The notes under the pieces: generated by a model | Databases searched by the model: none | What the model saw: only the letters and a program-made list of their open reading frames with translations | Told to the model about the DNA's origin: nothing | Made by a program: the position numbers and the translations under genes | In this document: positions 10,664 to 20,149 of the stretch, piece after piece | How positions within the stretch are numbered: position 1 is the first letter of the stretch | Layout: each line of letters opens with the position of its first letter | Source: Stropharia rugosoannulata | Lineage: Eukaryota > Basidiomycota > Agaricomycetes > Agaricales > Strophariaceae | Assembly: GCA_028532985.1 (NCBI GenBank) | Contig: JANCIK010000008.1 | Coordinates: 1,488,001 to 1,552,000, forward strand | Direction: 5' to 3' | DNA length: 64,000 bases

Positions 10664-13600
10664 ACGAGGAGACGTCACGGGAACGAGGAGGGTGAGAAAT
10701 GCGGCCAGAAGATAAGGTAGTAACGGAAGGGGGAACATAAACGGAACGGAGATTGGAACGGGTCGGGGGAGGCGAGGCGGGGCGTCTATGGGTATTGGCG
10801 TTGGGAATCGATACTGAAGGGGTGTCGATTGGATTAAGATCAGGTGGTGGGGAAAAATCAAAATCGAGCGGGGAAGCAGCAAGTTGATTGAGCACGAGAG
10901 TGTGCGGACGCGGGGCGCGGGGGTGACGGCGATGGAAACGCTCGATGCGTTCGTTGGCGGATGTGGGGAGGTCGTGAAGGGAGACCCACGAGTTGTCGTC
11001 TGTGGAAAGGTCCTTCCAGCGGACGAGGTAATCATAACGATGGCCAATCTTGCGGCAGTCGAGTATGTCGGCGATGGTATCTGTAGGTTCATCCGCAAGC
11101 TGGAAGGGCTGGGGGTCTGCGTGTGTGTGAAACTCCGAGGGATCAGAGTAGGGCTCTAGGAGGGAGGTATGGAACACTGGGTGAAGCCGAGAGAGGTAGG
11201 GAGGAAGGCGGAGGAGGTAAGCATCATTGCCAACCTCGCGGATGATCGAGAATGGGCCGAGGCGGCGGTGGTCGAGTTTCAGTGAAGGGCGGGTTGTGCG
11301 GATGTTGCGACGGAGGAGCCAGACCAGCTGGTCAGGCTGGTATCTGGGAGAGGGAAGGACGTGCTTGTCGAAATTCGCGCGTTGACGTTCTTGGGCTTGT
11401 TCAAGCTCCGCTTTGAGCTCAGCGTGGATGCAGTCGAGTCGTTGGGCGAGGTCGTCGGCGGCGGGTACTGTGGAGATGTCAGCAAGCTGGGGTGTGAAGG
11501 TGGGGTGGAAACCAAGGTTAGCAAAGAAGGGGGTCTGCTTTGTTGAGGCATTCTCAGAGTTGTTGAACACAAACTCGGCAAGCGGCAGGTAGTCGACCCA
11601 GTCATCCTGCTGGTAAGAACAGTAAGCACGAATGTAAGTTTCGAGGGTCTGATTAGTGCGTTCTGTGAGGCCGTCAGTGCGCGGATGGTAGGCAGTAGAG
11701 TGACGCAGCGTGATGCCCAAATGCGATGTGAGGGTCTTCCAGAAGTTTGAGATGAAGAGCGATCCGCGGTCGGAGATGATGGAGTCGGGTAGGCCGTGAT
11801 GACGGAAGATGCGGTCAATAAAGATCCAGGCAAGTTCAGATGTGGTCATGGACTCGTTGCATGGGATGAAGTGAGCAGCCCGGGTGAGTCTGTCGCAGAC
11901 AACAAGGATGGAGTCGTAACCGTGAGAGGAGGGAAGTTTGACGATGAAGTCCATTGAGATTGACTTCCAAGGGCGGTCTGGGATGTCGAGAGGTTTGAGT
12001 AAGCCAAATGGCTTGTGACGAGGGATCTTTGTGCGGTTGCAAGTATCACAGGCAGCGACGTAGCGGCGGATGTAGGTGTAGATTCCAGGCCAAGAATGGT
12101 TGCGGAGGATTTTCTTGACTGTCAAGGTGCGACCGGGATGTCCTCCAAGCACAGCGTCATGATACTGGTAGACAATGTCGGTGCGAAGCGATGGTGGGAC
12201 ATAGATGCGGCCGTTATGGAGTACGAGGTTGTCCTGGACCGAGAAGTCAGTGCTGCCTCGAAGGAGGGCTTCGCGCCAGGTTGTGTCTTCCTGGAAGGCG
12301 CGTTGGAAGCGCTCAAGCAATTCCGAGTTGTCGATTGCGAGCGAGGTGACTGCGGAGATGCGGACAGGGGCGGGTGCATTGGGGTCGGGCGGAATGATGT
12401 GCTGGGTGTGGTAAGGTTTGAGGACAGCCTGTTGTTGGCTGAGGAGGATGTCATCCCCCTTTTTCGGTGCAAAGTCGGGGCGACGGGAGGGTCCATCGGC
12501 AGGATTCTGAGAGCCTGGGGCCCAACGGAGCGTGAAATCGAAATCTGAAAGGAACATAGCCCAACGGGCCTGACGTCGATTGAGAACACGAGAGGACATA
12601 AAATACTCAAGGTTTTTGTGGTCACAGATGACCGAGATAGGTTGCGCGGTACCCATAAGCCATGCGCGCATATCACGGAAGGACTCGATGACGGCGAGCA
12701 GTTCCTTGTCGTGGATGTCGTAGTTGATCTCGGCAGGTGAAAATTTGCGGGAGAAGTAGGCAACGGGGCGGAGGTTGCCAGAATCGTCCGGTTGTTGCAG
12801 GATGCCAGATAACGCAAAGTCTGAGGCGTCTGTGGAGAGAGTCGCGGGTTTGGCAGGATCGTAGTGGCGGAGTATGGGGTAGGAGAGGAAGATGCGTTTG
12901 AGGGTTTCAAATGCATCATTAGCTTCGGCGGACCAAGCGAATGGGGTATTCTTATGAGTGAGGCGGTTGAGTGGAAGGGCGATAGAGGCGTAGTGATCGA
13001 CAAAACGGCGGTAGAAGTTGCAGAAGCCGAGGAAAACCTGGACATCATGCGCAGACCGAGGAGTTGGCCAATCCGAGATGGTTGCCAGTTTCTTGGGGTT
13101 CATCTTGATACCGTCAGAGCCCACAAGGAAACCAAGATACTCAACTTGTTGCTTGTCAAACTCGCATTTCTTGGGGTTCGCGAAGAGTTGAGCGTCCTGT
13201 AACTTTGCGAGGATAAGCTTGACATGATCATCATGTTCATCTTGAGTCTTTGAGAACACCAGAATGTCGTCAAGATAAACGACACAAAATATGCCCAGGT
13301 ATTCTCGCAAGACATCTTGGATAAACGACTGGAAAGTAGCAGGCGCGTTAGTGAGACCGAAGGGCATGACAAGGTACTCATAGAGGCCGCGGGGAGTGCG
13401 GAAAGCCGTCTTCCATTCGTCGCCTTCGCAAATGCGGACAAGGTTGAATGCGTTCTTGAGGTCAATCACGGAGAAGACCTTGCAGCCCTGAGTCTGATCG
13501 AGTAGATCGTCAATGTGCGGAATGGGGTAGCGGTTCTTCTTTGTGATGGAGTTGAGGCCACGGTAGTCGACACAGAGGCGGAGATCGCCAGTTTTGCGTT

Positions 13601-14858
13601 TGACGAATAGAACGGGGGATGCAGCGGAAGAAGTTGACTGTCGGATGAAGCCTTTAGCAAGGTTCTCATCAAGGTAAGTAGCCAGGGCCTGATTCTCATC
13701 ATGTGATAGACGGTAGAGCGGGCCAAAGGGTGGAGTCTTGCCATCTTCAATGTCAATGGCGCAGTCGTAGGGGCGGTGAGGAGGTAGGTTGTCGACAGCA
13801 GTAGGGGAGAACACAGTGTTTGCCCATGGAATGTACTTGTTGGGCAGAAATGCGGAGTCCGGCGGAGGTAATGGATCAGTAACAGGTTCCGAAGTGATGT
13901 CGTCAGAGGTTGGGGGCTCAGTGGATGTGGCTGCAATGTAGGCGGGTGAACCAACAGGGTAGAAATTGAGGGCGCACACCTGCTGGTTCTTTGCATATTT
14001 GGCAAAACGGCGGGGGTTGCACACGGAAACCTTAGGGGTAGGAGCAGCAAGGGGGTTGTCAAGGATAGAGCGACCGGAGCCAGCCCATCGAGTCAGGAAG
14101 TTGAGAATGGAGGGCGTTGATTTGGGTGGAGATGTAGGTGATGTCGACGGAGGTGATACAGGTTGAGTCGAAGACAGGGACGGAGGGGCAAGGCGAGGAT
14201 GTAGACCGGAGCCTATTCCTACAGCAGTGACGGAGCAAGCATGTAATGCATTGTTAGGTGGGGGTACCCCAACAAGACCGAAGCCTTCGGGGCGAATGCG
14301 TACTGAGCTGGCAGGAGTCAGATTGCAACACGAGAGCGTGAGAGAAGGGTCAGTCCAGTCAATCAAGGGGTTGTGGATGCGAAGCCAATCCAATCCCAAG
14401 ATGACTGGGAAGGCTACGGAGACCACGGATAACGAGAGCGTCTCGGAGTGTTCCTGTATAGATATGTTAGCAAACACATCCTGAGTTACTAGTCCGGAAG
14501 CAATGGGACGGTCGTCCACGGCCAGGATGGGGATGGGGGTGTCGAGGAGTCGGCGAGGTAAGGAGTGGCGAGATGCGAAGCGTTCAGAGATACAGGATTG
14601 AGAGGCGCCGCAATCAATGAGGGCATTGACGCGGATGGGTTTGCGGCTGGGAAAACGGAGGGTAATGGATATAAGGAAGTGGTTGGGGGAGCGGGAGGAG
14701 ACTGCGAGGATGTAGCGAGGAGTGGGGTAGTCGGGACGAGAGTGCCACTTTCCGTTAGAATAACGGACGTGGGTAGGCAATACCGGCGCGGGCAGATGGG
14801 TCCTAGCATCGGAAGTCGGTAGCCCAAGGACCTGGTTCGAGGAGCTACCGTCTAAGCT
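10662..14858 (-). CDS. pol: Pol polyprotein: protease, reverse transcriptase, RNase H, integrase, chromodomain
   Basis: About 1,400 codons are open in the -1 frame relative to gag and need no ATG of their own. Domains in order: aspartic protease with LIDCGAS; reverse transcriptase with LRLCVDYRGLN, FGLTNAPATFQ and the active site YLDDILVFS; RNase H with LSTDASDFALSG and HDKELLAV; integrase with an H-H-C-C finger (HDAVLGGH to CDTC) and the D,D,E triad in SMDFIVKLP, IISDRGSLF and DGLTERTNQ; then a chromodomain DILDCRKIGHRYDYLVRWK with a following NSW. The chromodomain is known in this group to steer integration towards marked chromatin. All catalytic residues I can check are present. Long open frames on the opposite strand (such as 12015-12548) are shadows. 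Confidence 0.95.
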   Translation of the reverse strand, partial: SLDGSSSNQVLGLPTSDARTHLPAPVLPTHVRYSNGKWHSRPDYPTPRYILAVSSRSPNHFLISITLRFPSRKPIRVNALIDCGASQSCISERFASRHSLPRRLLDTPIPILAVDDRPIASGLVTQDVFANISIQEHSETLSLSVVSVAFPVILGLDWLRIHNPLIDWTDPSLTLSCCNLTPASSVRIRPEGFGLVGVPPPNNALHACSVTAVGIGSGLHPRLAPPSLSSTQPVSPPSTSPTSPPKSTPSILNFLTRWAGSGRSILDNPLAAPTPKVSVCNPRRFAKYAKNQQVCALNFYPVGSPAYIAATSTEPPTSDDITSEPVTDPLPPPDSAFLPNKYIPWANTVFSPTAVDNLPPHRPYDCAIDIEDGKTPPFGPLYRLSHDENQALATYLDENLAKGFIRQSTSSAASPVLFVKRKTGDLRLCVDYRGLNSITKKNRYPIPHIDDLLDQTQGCKVFSVIDLKNAFNLVRICEGDEWKTAFRTPRGLYEYLVMPFGLTNAPATFQSFIQDVLREYLGIFCVVYLDDILVFSKTQDEHDDHVKLILAKLQDAQLFANPKKCEFDKQQVEYLGFLVGSDGIKMNPKKLATISDWPTPRSAHDVQVFLGFCNFYRRFVDHYASIALPLNRLTHKNTPFAWSAEANDAFETLKRIFLSYPILRHYDPAKPATLSTDASDFALSGILQQPDDSGNLRPVAYFSRKFSPAEINYDIHDKELLAVIESFRDMRAWLMGTAQPISVICDHKNLEYFMSSRVLNRRQARWAMFLSDFDFTLRWAPGSQNPADGPSRRPDFAPKKGDDILLSQQQAVLKPYHTQHIIPPDPNAPAPVRISAVTSLAIDNSELLERFQRAFQEDTTWREALLRGSTDFSVQDNLVLHNGRIYVPPSLRTDIVYQYHDAVLGGHPGRTLTVKKILRNHSWPGIYTYIRRYVAACDTCNRTKIPRHKPFGLLKPLDIPDRPWKSISMDFIVKLPSSHGYDSILVVCDRLTRAAHFIPCNESMTTSELAWIFIDRIFRHHGLPDSIISDRGSLFISNFWKTLTSHLGITLRHSTAYHPRTDGLTERTNQTLETYIRAYCSYQQDDWVDYLPLAEFVFNNSENASTKQTPFFANLGFHPTFTPQLADISTVPAADDLAQRLDCIHAELKAELEQAQERQRANFDKHVLPSPRYQPDQLVWLLRRNIRTTRPSLKLDHRRLGPFSIIREVGNDAYLLRLPPYLSRLHPVFHTSLLEPYSDPSEFHTHADPQPFQLADEPTDTIADILDCRKIGHRYDYLVRWKDLSTDDNSWVSLHDLPTSANERIERFHRRHPRAPRPHTLVLNQLAASPLDFDFSPPPDLNPIDTPSVSIPNANTHRRPASPPPTRSNLRSVYVPPSVTTLSSGRISHPPRSRDVSS

Positions 14859-15868
14859 TTTCCCGAAGGAGCGGCTTTTGACTTCTTGTTAGGGCATGCA
14901 GACGCGAAGTGCTTACCCTGGCCACAATACATGCATAGACCTTCTTTCCTGCGACGTTCCTTCTCCTGCGTGGTCAGAGGTCCGCGGCGGATGGAGTCAA
15001 TCTCCATAGGTACGACGTCGTTATTGGAAGATGACGAGGCAGTGTTGGGAGGGGTGGTGGAAGGAGCACGACGGACGGGAGGATTATTGGTGCGAGAGGA
15101 AGCATCGAGGGTGAGAGCATGGAGCTCATTGTCGATGTCAATGCATTGCTGAGCGTATTCAGTGAAGTCCTGAGTGAAGTAACGGCCCTTGCGGTTGCAG
15201 AGCGTCGTCTTCACGGTGTCCTTGAGTCGGTCGTAATACTCTTGGATCTTCGTCTGCTCGGTCCAATCCAGCTCGACCAGAACTTCGATGTACTGATTGG
15301 TGAATGCAGCACATGAACCTGTCTGCTTGAGTTTGCGCATCTTGCGCAGGGCAGACGCGTACTGATCGGGGTCGCGGAAACGTGTCTTGAAGGCCTCGAC
15401 GAAATCGTCAAAATTGTCCAGCAGAGGGGTCTTCGCATTGTTGAGTTCCACCGTGCGGAACCAAGAGGCTGGAGCGCCGTCCGAAAGGTAGAAGCTGAAA
15501 TACACGATTTTATCGCGTTCAGAAACAAGTGAGCGTCTTTGCAAGTAAATAGCATTATTGACTTCCCTAAGGAAGGGCTCAACTTGGTCAGCCTTGCCAT
15601 TGAACACGCGAGGGTCGCGGTGTTTGACATTTCCACCAGGGTTGACAGTACGGCTGTTACTACTGGCCATGCGTTCGAACAGCTGAGCTAGTGCCTGTTG
15701 TTGTCCTTGCGCATTGAGAGAGATATTCTCGAAAGCGTGTCCGAGGGCGGCAACGGCCCGGTAAAGCGCGGAGTTATCGGTTGGGAATGGCGTGTCTCCG
15801 GTTCTAGTCGGTTGCGCCGCGTTGTCGTTGAGATCGGCCATAGGTACCTCTTCGGTGTGAGTCGACAT
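14852..15868 (-). CDS. gag: Gag capsid/nucleocapsid protein of the LTR retrotransposon
   Basis: The ATG at 15868 (MSTHTEEVPMADL) opens 338 codons ending TAG at 14854-14852. The central part is a Ty3/gypsy-type capsid, with FNGKADQVEPFLREV, YFSFYLSDGAPASWF and FVEAFKTRFRDPD. The C-terminus has one zinc knuckle CMYCGQGKHFASACP (C-X2-C-X4-H-X4-C) followed by a basic tail. The frame is intact. A further open stretch upstream of this ATG (to 15916) has only a TTG and is not needed. Gag and Pol are linked by a predicted -1 frameshift. Confidence 0.93.
   Translation of the reverse strand: MSTHTEEVPMADLNDNAAQPTRTGDTPFPTDNSALYRAVAALGHAFENISLNAQGQQQALAQLFERMASSNSRTVNPGGNVKHRDPRVFNGKADQVEPFLREVNNAIYLQRRSLVSERDKIVYFSFYLSDGAPASWFRTVELNNAKTPLLDNFDDFVEAFKTRFRDPDQYASALRKMRKLKQTGSCAAFTNQYIEVLVELDWTEQTKIQEYYDRLKDTVKTTLCNRKGRYFTQDFTEYAQQCIDIDNELHALTLDASSRTNNPPVRRAPSTTPPNTASSSSNNDVVPMEIDSIRRGPLTTQEKERRRKEGLCMYCGQGKHFASACPNKKSKAAPSGKA
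14858..14864 (-). promoter_or_regulatory. Predicted -1 ribosomal frameshift site, GGGAAAA
   Basis: In the gag frame the bases read G-GGA-AAA-GCT-TAG, which fits the X-XXY-YYZ slippery pattern exactly. Slipping back one base gives GGG-AAA-AGC and continues straight into the open pol frame. The site lies just two codons before the gag stop. Confidence 0.65.
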
Positions 15869-15958
15869 CGTGACAGGAGTATTGGGTAGTGACGAGATGG
15901 TCGAAGGTGATGGCAAGGAAGAGGACGGTGACGACAGGGTGGGCAGGACGAGGTTGTG

Positions 15959-15968
15959 GTCGAATCAA
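15959..15968 (-). promoter_or_regulatory. Self-complementary primer-binding site (Tf1-type)
   Basis: Two bases after the 5' LTR the minus strand reads TTGATTCGAC. This is the exact complement of GTCGAATCAA in the LTR (plus-strand 16037-16046), placed where the transcript should start. There is no TGG matching a tRNA 3' end. Confidence 0.65.
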
Positions 15969-15970
15969 AC

Positions 15971-16267
15971 TGTTACGGGCAAGGTCACAGAAGTTGAAGT
16001 CACGAGAATCACACGAGCGAGGAGGGACGATACGCGTTGATTCGACGAGAACTACTCTAAGTTACATGTGGTTAAATACTACGAGAAGGACAAGACGAGA
16101 ATGCATGAACTTATCAGGAAATATTGAAGAGAATGAAAGGGACAAGTAAACACTGATGTAAGTACAAAGGGATGCAGGCAGGTGATGAAGAGGGTTCGAG
16201 ACAGTCAAGTGAGGGAAACAACAGAACAACACGAGCAATCAAGAGCGCGAACAAGCTGACCATGACA
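15971..16267 (-). repeat. 5' LTR (297 bp)
   Basis: Direct repeat of 10353-10649. It holds the likely promoter: a TATTTAA box at 16072-16078 and a predicted RNA start at about 16046, 32 bases downstream on the minus strand. Confidence 0.95.
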
Positions 16268-16272
16268 CAGTG
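16268..16272. repeat. Target-site duplication, right copy (CAGTG)
   Basis: Matches 10348-10352 exactly. Confidence 0.9.
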
Positions 16273-16496
16273 GCAATCTGCGTTGCAATGCCTTGGGTGG
16301 TCGCCGTCTGCTTGATTGTTTCCAAGTAAACTCTTGCAGCAGTATCGAATGATAGAGTAATAGTGTACGTGTTGGGCGTCGTTTAAGTTAGAGTCCATGT
16401 CAAGCAAGCTGACCTTGTAGTTCAGTTGAACGACTTGAAGGTGAAGTCTGGACCGGGTGTCTGATGTTATAAACATTTCTCACGGGCACAGCGGCC

Positions 16497-17085
16497 ATGC
16501 CGCAATCGGACGGGCCGTCTCATTCAACCTCATCGACATCGTTGCGATACTCCTCCATATTGCGCTACAACGGCTCTCCTCTGTGGTATAAGCATAAGGT
16601 CACATTGCACAAAAATCGACTACCGGAGTAAGCCTTGGGACCGCGTAAGCAGAGCGCTGAAATCATGCGGTCCGACGCAAGTTCTTCCGCTCCTTCTGCA
16701 ATGCGCAAAGACGGCAACGGCGCTGCGATTTTAGCCCTCCGCTACAAAGATGCACAGGTATTTCATAGATATATGCTCATCGTGTGGTCGAGCGCGTCAC
16801 CAAACACTCACGGCAATGCGTACTTTTCCTTGAAGAGGTTCTTTTTAACGTTGAACCCTATTTTTTCTGGTCAGATAAACGTCAGCTGGGGTAGAGCAGC
16901 GCTATCCTAAGCAAATAAGGCGGCACGAGATTATCGCCGCCTTATTGAGCCGCTTTCCCCGTGCGCTCTTCACAGAGTATGAAGTTCTCCAAACGATTTC
17001 AGAATGTTACCCATGCGTATCCAGACTCTTCCTTGATCACAGGATCCCGTTCCCATGTGTAGGAGTGGGAATTAAAGAATGTTGA
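16497..17085 (+). CDS. Hypothetical protein, about 130 residues, three exons
   Basis: Three exons join in frame: 16497-16627, 16682-16757 and 16900-17085. The protein starts MPQSDGPSHSTSSTSLRYSS and continues through ILALRYKDAQ to RYPKQIRRHEIIAALLSRF, ending GVGIKEC. Composition is ordinary and non-repetitive. The last exon has an amphipathic, probably helical segment. A TATAAAC lies 31 bases upstream of the ATG. The second intron (142 nt) is longer than usual here, so a small exon may be missing. I do not recognise the family. It lies 225 bases from the retrotransposon and is not part of it. Confidence 0.42.
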
Positions 17086-17479
17086 ACGGAAGAAAAGAAA
17101 TAATATAATTCCAACATATTTTCTCAAGAGGAGACTAAATGTAGGTCACATTGGCTCATCCAACGCAGCTGTGCATTGACTTCGACCAGCTCAGGCTTTT
17201 GTCTCGCTTGAGTGAGATTGTGAAGTTGGAACCGCATGTTACTGAGATGCATAAATCGAGACGGCTCTGCCCAATCGCACCCTGACACACACCGAGGCCT
17301 ATCTAAATCAGACGGACTCTTCTTCGGTACAGGTGTACCGTCCGAACGAAGGAGACATAACCCGCTATATCCACTCCCGCAATTATATTTGGTCCGTAAG
17401 GATGATGTCCCTTTTGATCGAAGCTCCCGAACTAAAAATATGCAGGCCCGCAAGAGCCCTGACCGCTAGTGCCGTGGCC

Positions 17480-17486
17480 TATAAAA
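17480..17486 (+). promoter_or_regulatory. TATA box of the GH47 gene
   Basis: TATAAAA occurs about 65 bases upstream of the ATG at 17545. Confidence 0.55.
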
Positions 17487-17544
17487 CTAGCTTGTTCTCA
17501 ATGATATCGCCACCCACCTTTGCTGAAAGGAGGCATTCGACACC

Positions 17545-20149
17545 ATGATCTCAGCTCAGCGCGTTGCATTGTCCTTAGCTCTGGTTGGTTCGACATGGGC
17601 GGCCAACATCCAAGCTTCAAACATCCAGCTCCCCGCGTCCGCTGCTGGACATAAGGCTTCCGTGGTCGACATCTTCACAGAGAGCTATGCAGCATACTCG
17701 TCAGTTGCTTATTGATTCAACTCTTCTTTATTTATGTTAACTGTCTGTAGACAATTTGCATTTGGCCACGATGACTATAACCCGTTGAGCGAGAGTAAGT
17801 CTTTCGCTTTCGATTATTCGTAGCACAGTATACTTACCATTGTATTTATATTTTCTTTTTAGCTTTCACAGACGACCGTAATGGATGGGGTGTGTTCATT
17901 ATTCCTTTATGTTGCATAGTTTCGATAACACTTGTTATATTATGTTTATTAGGCGCCACCATTATCGACGCAATGGATACAATGGTACGCTGCGTTTATT
18001 TGTATTGCTTGCATGCTCCTCACGGGCTTCCTAAATTAGCACATCATGAATCTAACTGTTGGTTCTTTCATTTATTTACTAGTAGATTTTTTTTTTTTAA
18101 CAAGGTGGATAAACGCCGCCTAGGATCTCTTCGAGCAAGCTGTCAATTTTTCTAGCACGGTTGACTTTAGCCAATCCCAGACTCCGGACACAGTCAGGTA
18201 TGTAAATCATCAAGCTTAAATGTCGCCCATATAATTCTAATTTTCTTCCATCGACTTCAGCGTGTTTGAGACTACCATTCGATATGTCGGGGGCCTTTTG
18301 AGCGCGTACGAGCAGAGCAACAAGCAATACCCAATACTTCTTCAGAAAGCTCAAGAAATCGGAGATAAGCTGGCTTTTGCATGGGTTGGGGTACGTATTA
18401 CATTTGATCCGAGGAATTAACAGCTCTAATTTTCGCCACACCTAGAACAATGATATACCCTTCGGCGAAATCGTTTTCGCCACCAATACTCCACAAATCG
18501 CTACTGTATGTACCAATCTGTATCTATTAGTCTCTCAAATGACACTGATGAACTTCTGGGGCTAGTCGAACATTGCCGAAGCCGGAACTGTATGTCCGAA
18601 ACTCATTTTTTCTGACACGTCCACTAACTTATATTCTTAGTTAACACTGGAGATGGAAACACTTTCTAAATATACCGGAAATCAAACATATGCTAATCTG
18701 GCTTTGAAGTCTGTTGAACATATTGCCAACTTGGTAAATACAGTTCCAATACCTTCTTGCCGCCGCCTTTAAATTCTAATCTTTGTCTATTCCGTTCAGG
18801 CGGCTCCTCTTCCTGGTAAAACTATTTATCTATCCGAATTCTTTCAATGCATCTTATCCTACTAGGTCTTGCTGCCCAGGGCATTGATCCTTCTAGTGGA
18901 GAATTTGTTGGAGGTTACGTTGTAAGTGTCTGCCCTAATCGTACAGCATATTCGCTTAGTAATTCATCCAGAGTTGGGGAGGAGGCTCGGACAGTTATTT
19001 TGAGTATCTCATCAAACACGCGCGCCTTTCGAACACGAACGACACCCTATTTGCGGATACATGGCACACTGCTGTTGATTCCTCCATCAAAACCTTGCTG
19101 AAGGTAGAAATATGCGCTTCTTCATTCACCTCAAGCTGATCAGAGTCCTCGCAGACTTCGACTGTGGGTAACCACGTTTATTTAGCGGACTTCGACGATA
19201 ACCGCGAAATTCGCCATATCGGCTCTCACTTGGCTTGCTACTATGGTGGAAACTGGCTCATGGGTAACAGATATTCCTACATATTCCCTGTCGTGCGGAT
19301 ATTTATCACCATGTCGTTTAGGCGGGCGCATGCTAAACAATCAAACGATCGTGAACATTGCACTTGAACTCGTTGACGCCTGCTGGAACACATATGCTGG
19401 GGATGCGTGAGTAGCTCCATTTGGCTTTATTAGATGCGGGCCTCACCCAAATTCCTCAAGCACTGGTATTGGCCCAGAAGCGTTTGCATACATTTCTTCC
19501 GATGGTAACTTTACCGGAGGTGACCCCATCACTCCAGGTCAACTCGACTTCTACAATGAACATGGGTATTACATTACATCGTCGGACTACATCCAACGCC
19601 CCGAAGTCCTCGAGTCCAACTTCTACGCATTCCGTGTTACTGGGGATCCAAAATACCTCGATCGTGCTGCGAGTGCTGTGAACAGCTTCAACGCGTTCCT
19701 CAAGACACCTGGCGGATTCGCCTGCCTCAACGACGTGAATGACGTTACTGCCCCGTTACTCGACGCTGGGGAGAGCTTCTGGTATGCAGAAGTGTTGAAG
19801 TACCTGTGAGTCCAAGATCGGCCAACGCTTCCCTAACGTTGCCTCATTGTTAATTCGACGAAGGTACCTCACGTTCGACGATCCCAACCATATCAGTTTG
19901 GATGACTGTGCGTACTGTGACCTGTCCTTAACTGCCCTACGTTGTTGACTCTAAATGGACCTATGCATAGACGTCTTTAACACCGAAGCCCATCCGTTTA
20001 TGGCCCCTCCTGCCTTGCCCGTGTATGGTAGTCTACCAGGCATTATACCGCCGACAAAGCCATTCAAGCTCAAGACTGGCCCTCCTCTCCCAGCCATCAG
20101 CCCGAACGCGAAGCTGCCCACGCCTATCCCCGTTCCGCCACAACAGTGA
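17545..20149 (+). CDS. Secreted GH47 alpha-1,2-mannosidase, possibly damaged
   Basis: Many short exons join to a class I alpha-mannosidase. It begins [19 protein letters not shown], a signal peptide. Family blocks follow: [111 protein letters not shown], and near the C-terminus FNTEAHPF, whose Thr coordinates calcium in this family. A Pro-rich tail ends at TGA 20147-20149. It would trim alpha-1,2-mannose from glycans in the secretory path or outside the cell. One oddity: the exon that should read D-x-M-D-T-M-W-I-M-G-L carries W-I-N-A-A-stop (TAG 18121-18123). A splice acceptor ending exactly at that TAG would keep the frame but drop six conserved residues. All other exons look sound. Confidence 0.85.

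Larger units (their letters stand above)
10353..16267 (-). mobile_element. Complete Ty3/gypsy chromovirus-type LTR retrotransposon
   Basis: The 5,915-bp element reads right to left: 5' LTR, primer-binding site, gag, pol (protease, reverse transcriptase, RNase H, integrase, chromodomain), polypurine tract, 3' LTR. Both LTRs are 297 bp, start TG and end CA on the plus strand as written, and I see no difference between them. The 5-bp target duplication CAGTG lies at 10348-10352 and 16268-16272. gag and pol are open from end to end. Identical LTRs plus intact frames mean a very recent insertion, and the copy may still be active. The chromodomain and self-priming layout place it in the Tf1/sushi branch of the chromoviruses. 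Confidence 0.95.

Noticed and set aside
12015..12548. Long plus-strand open frames across the retrotransposon (also 10884-11159 and 14565-14822)
   Set aside because: They are antisense shadows of pol and gag, with biased composition and no domains.
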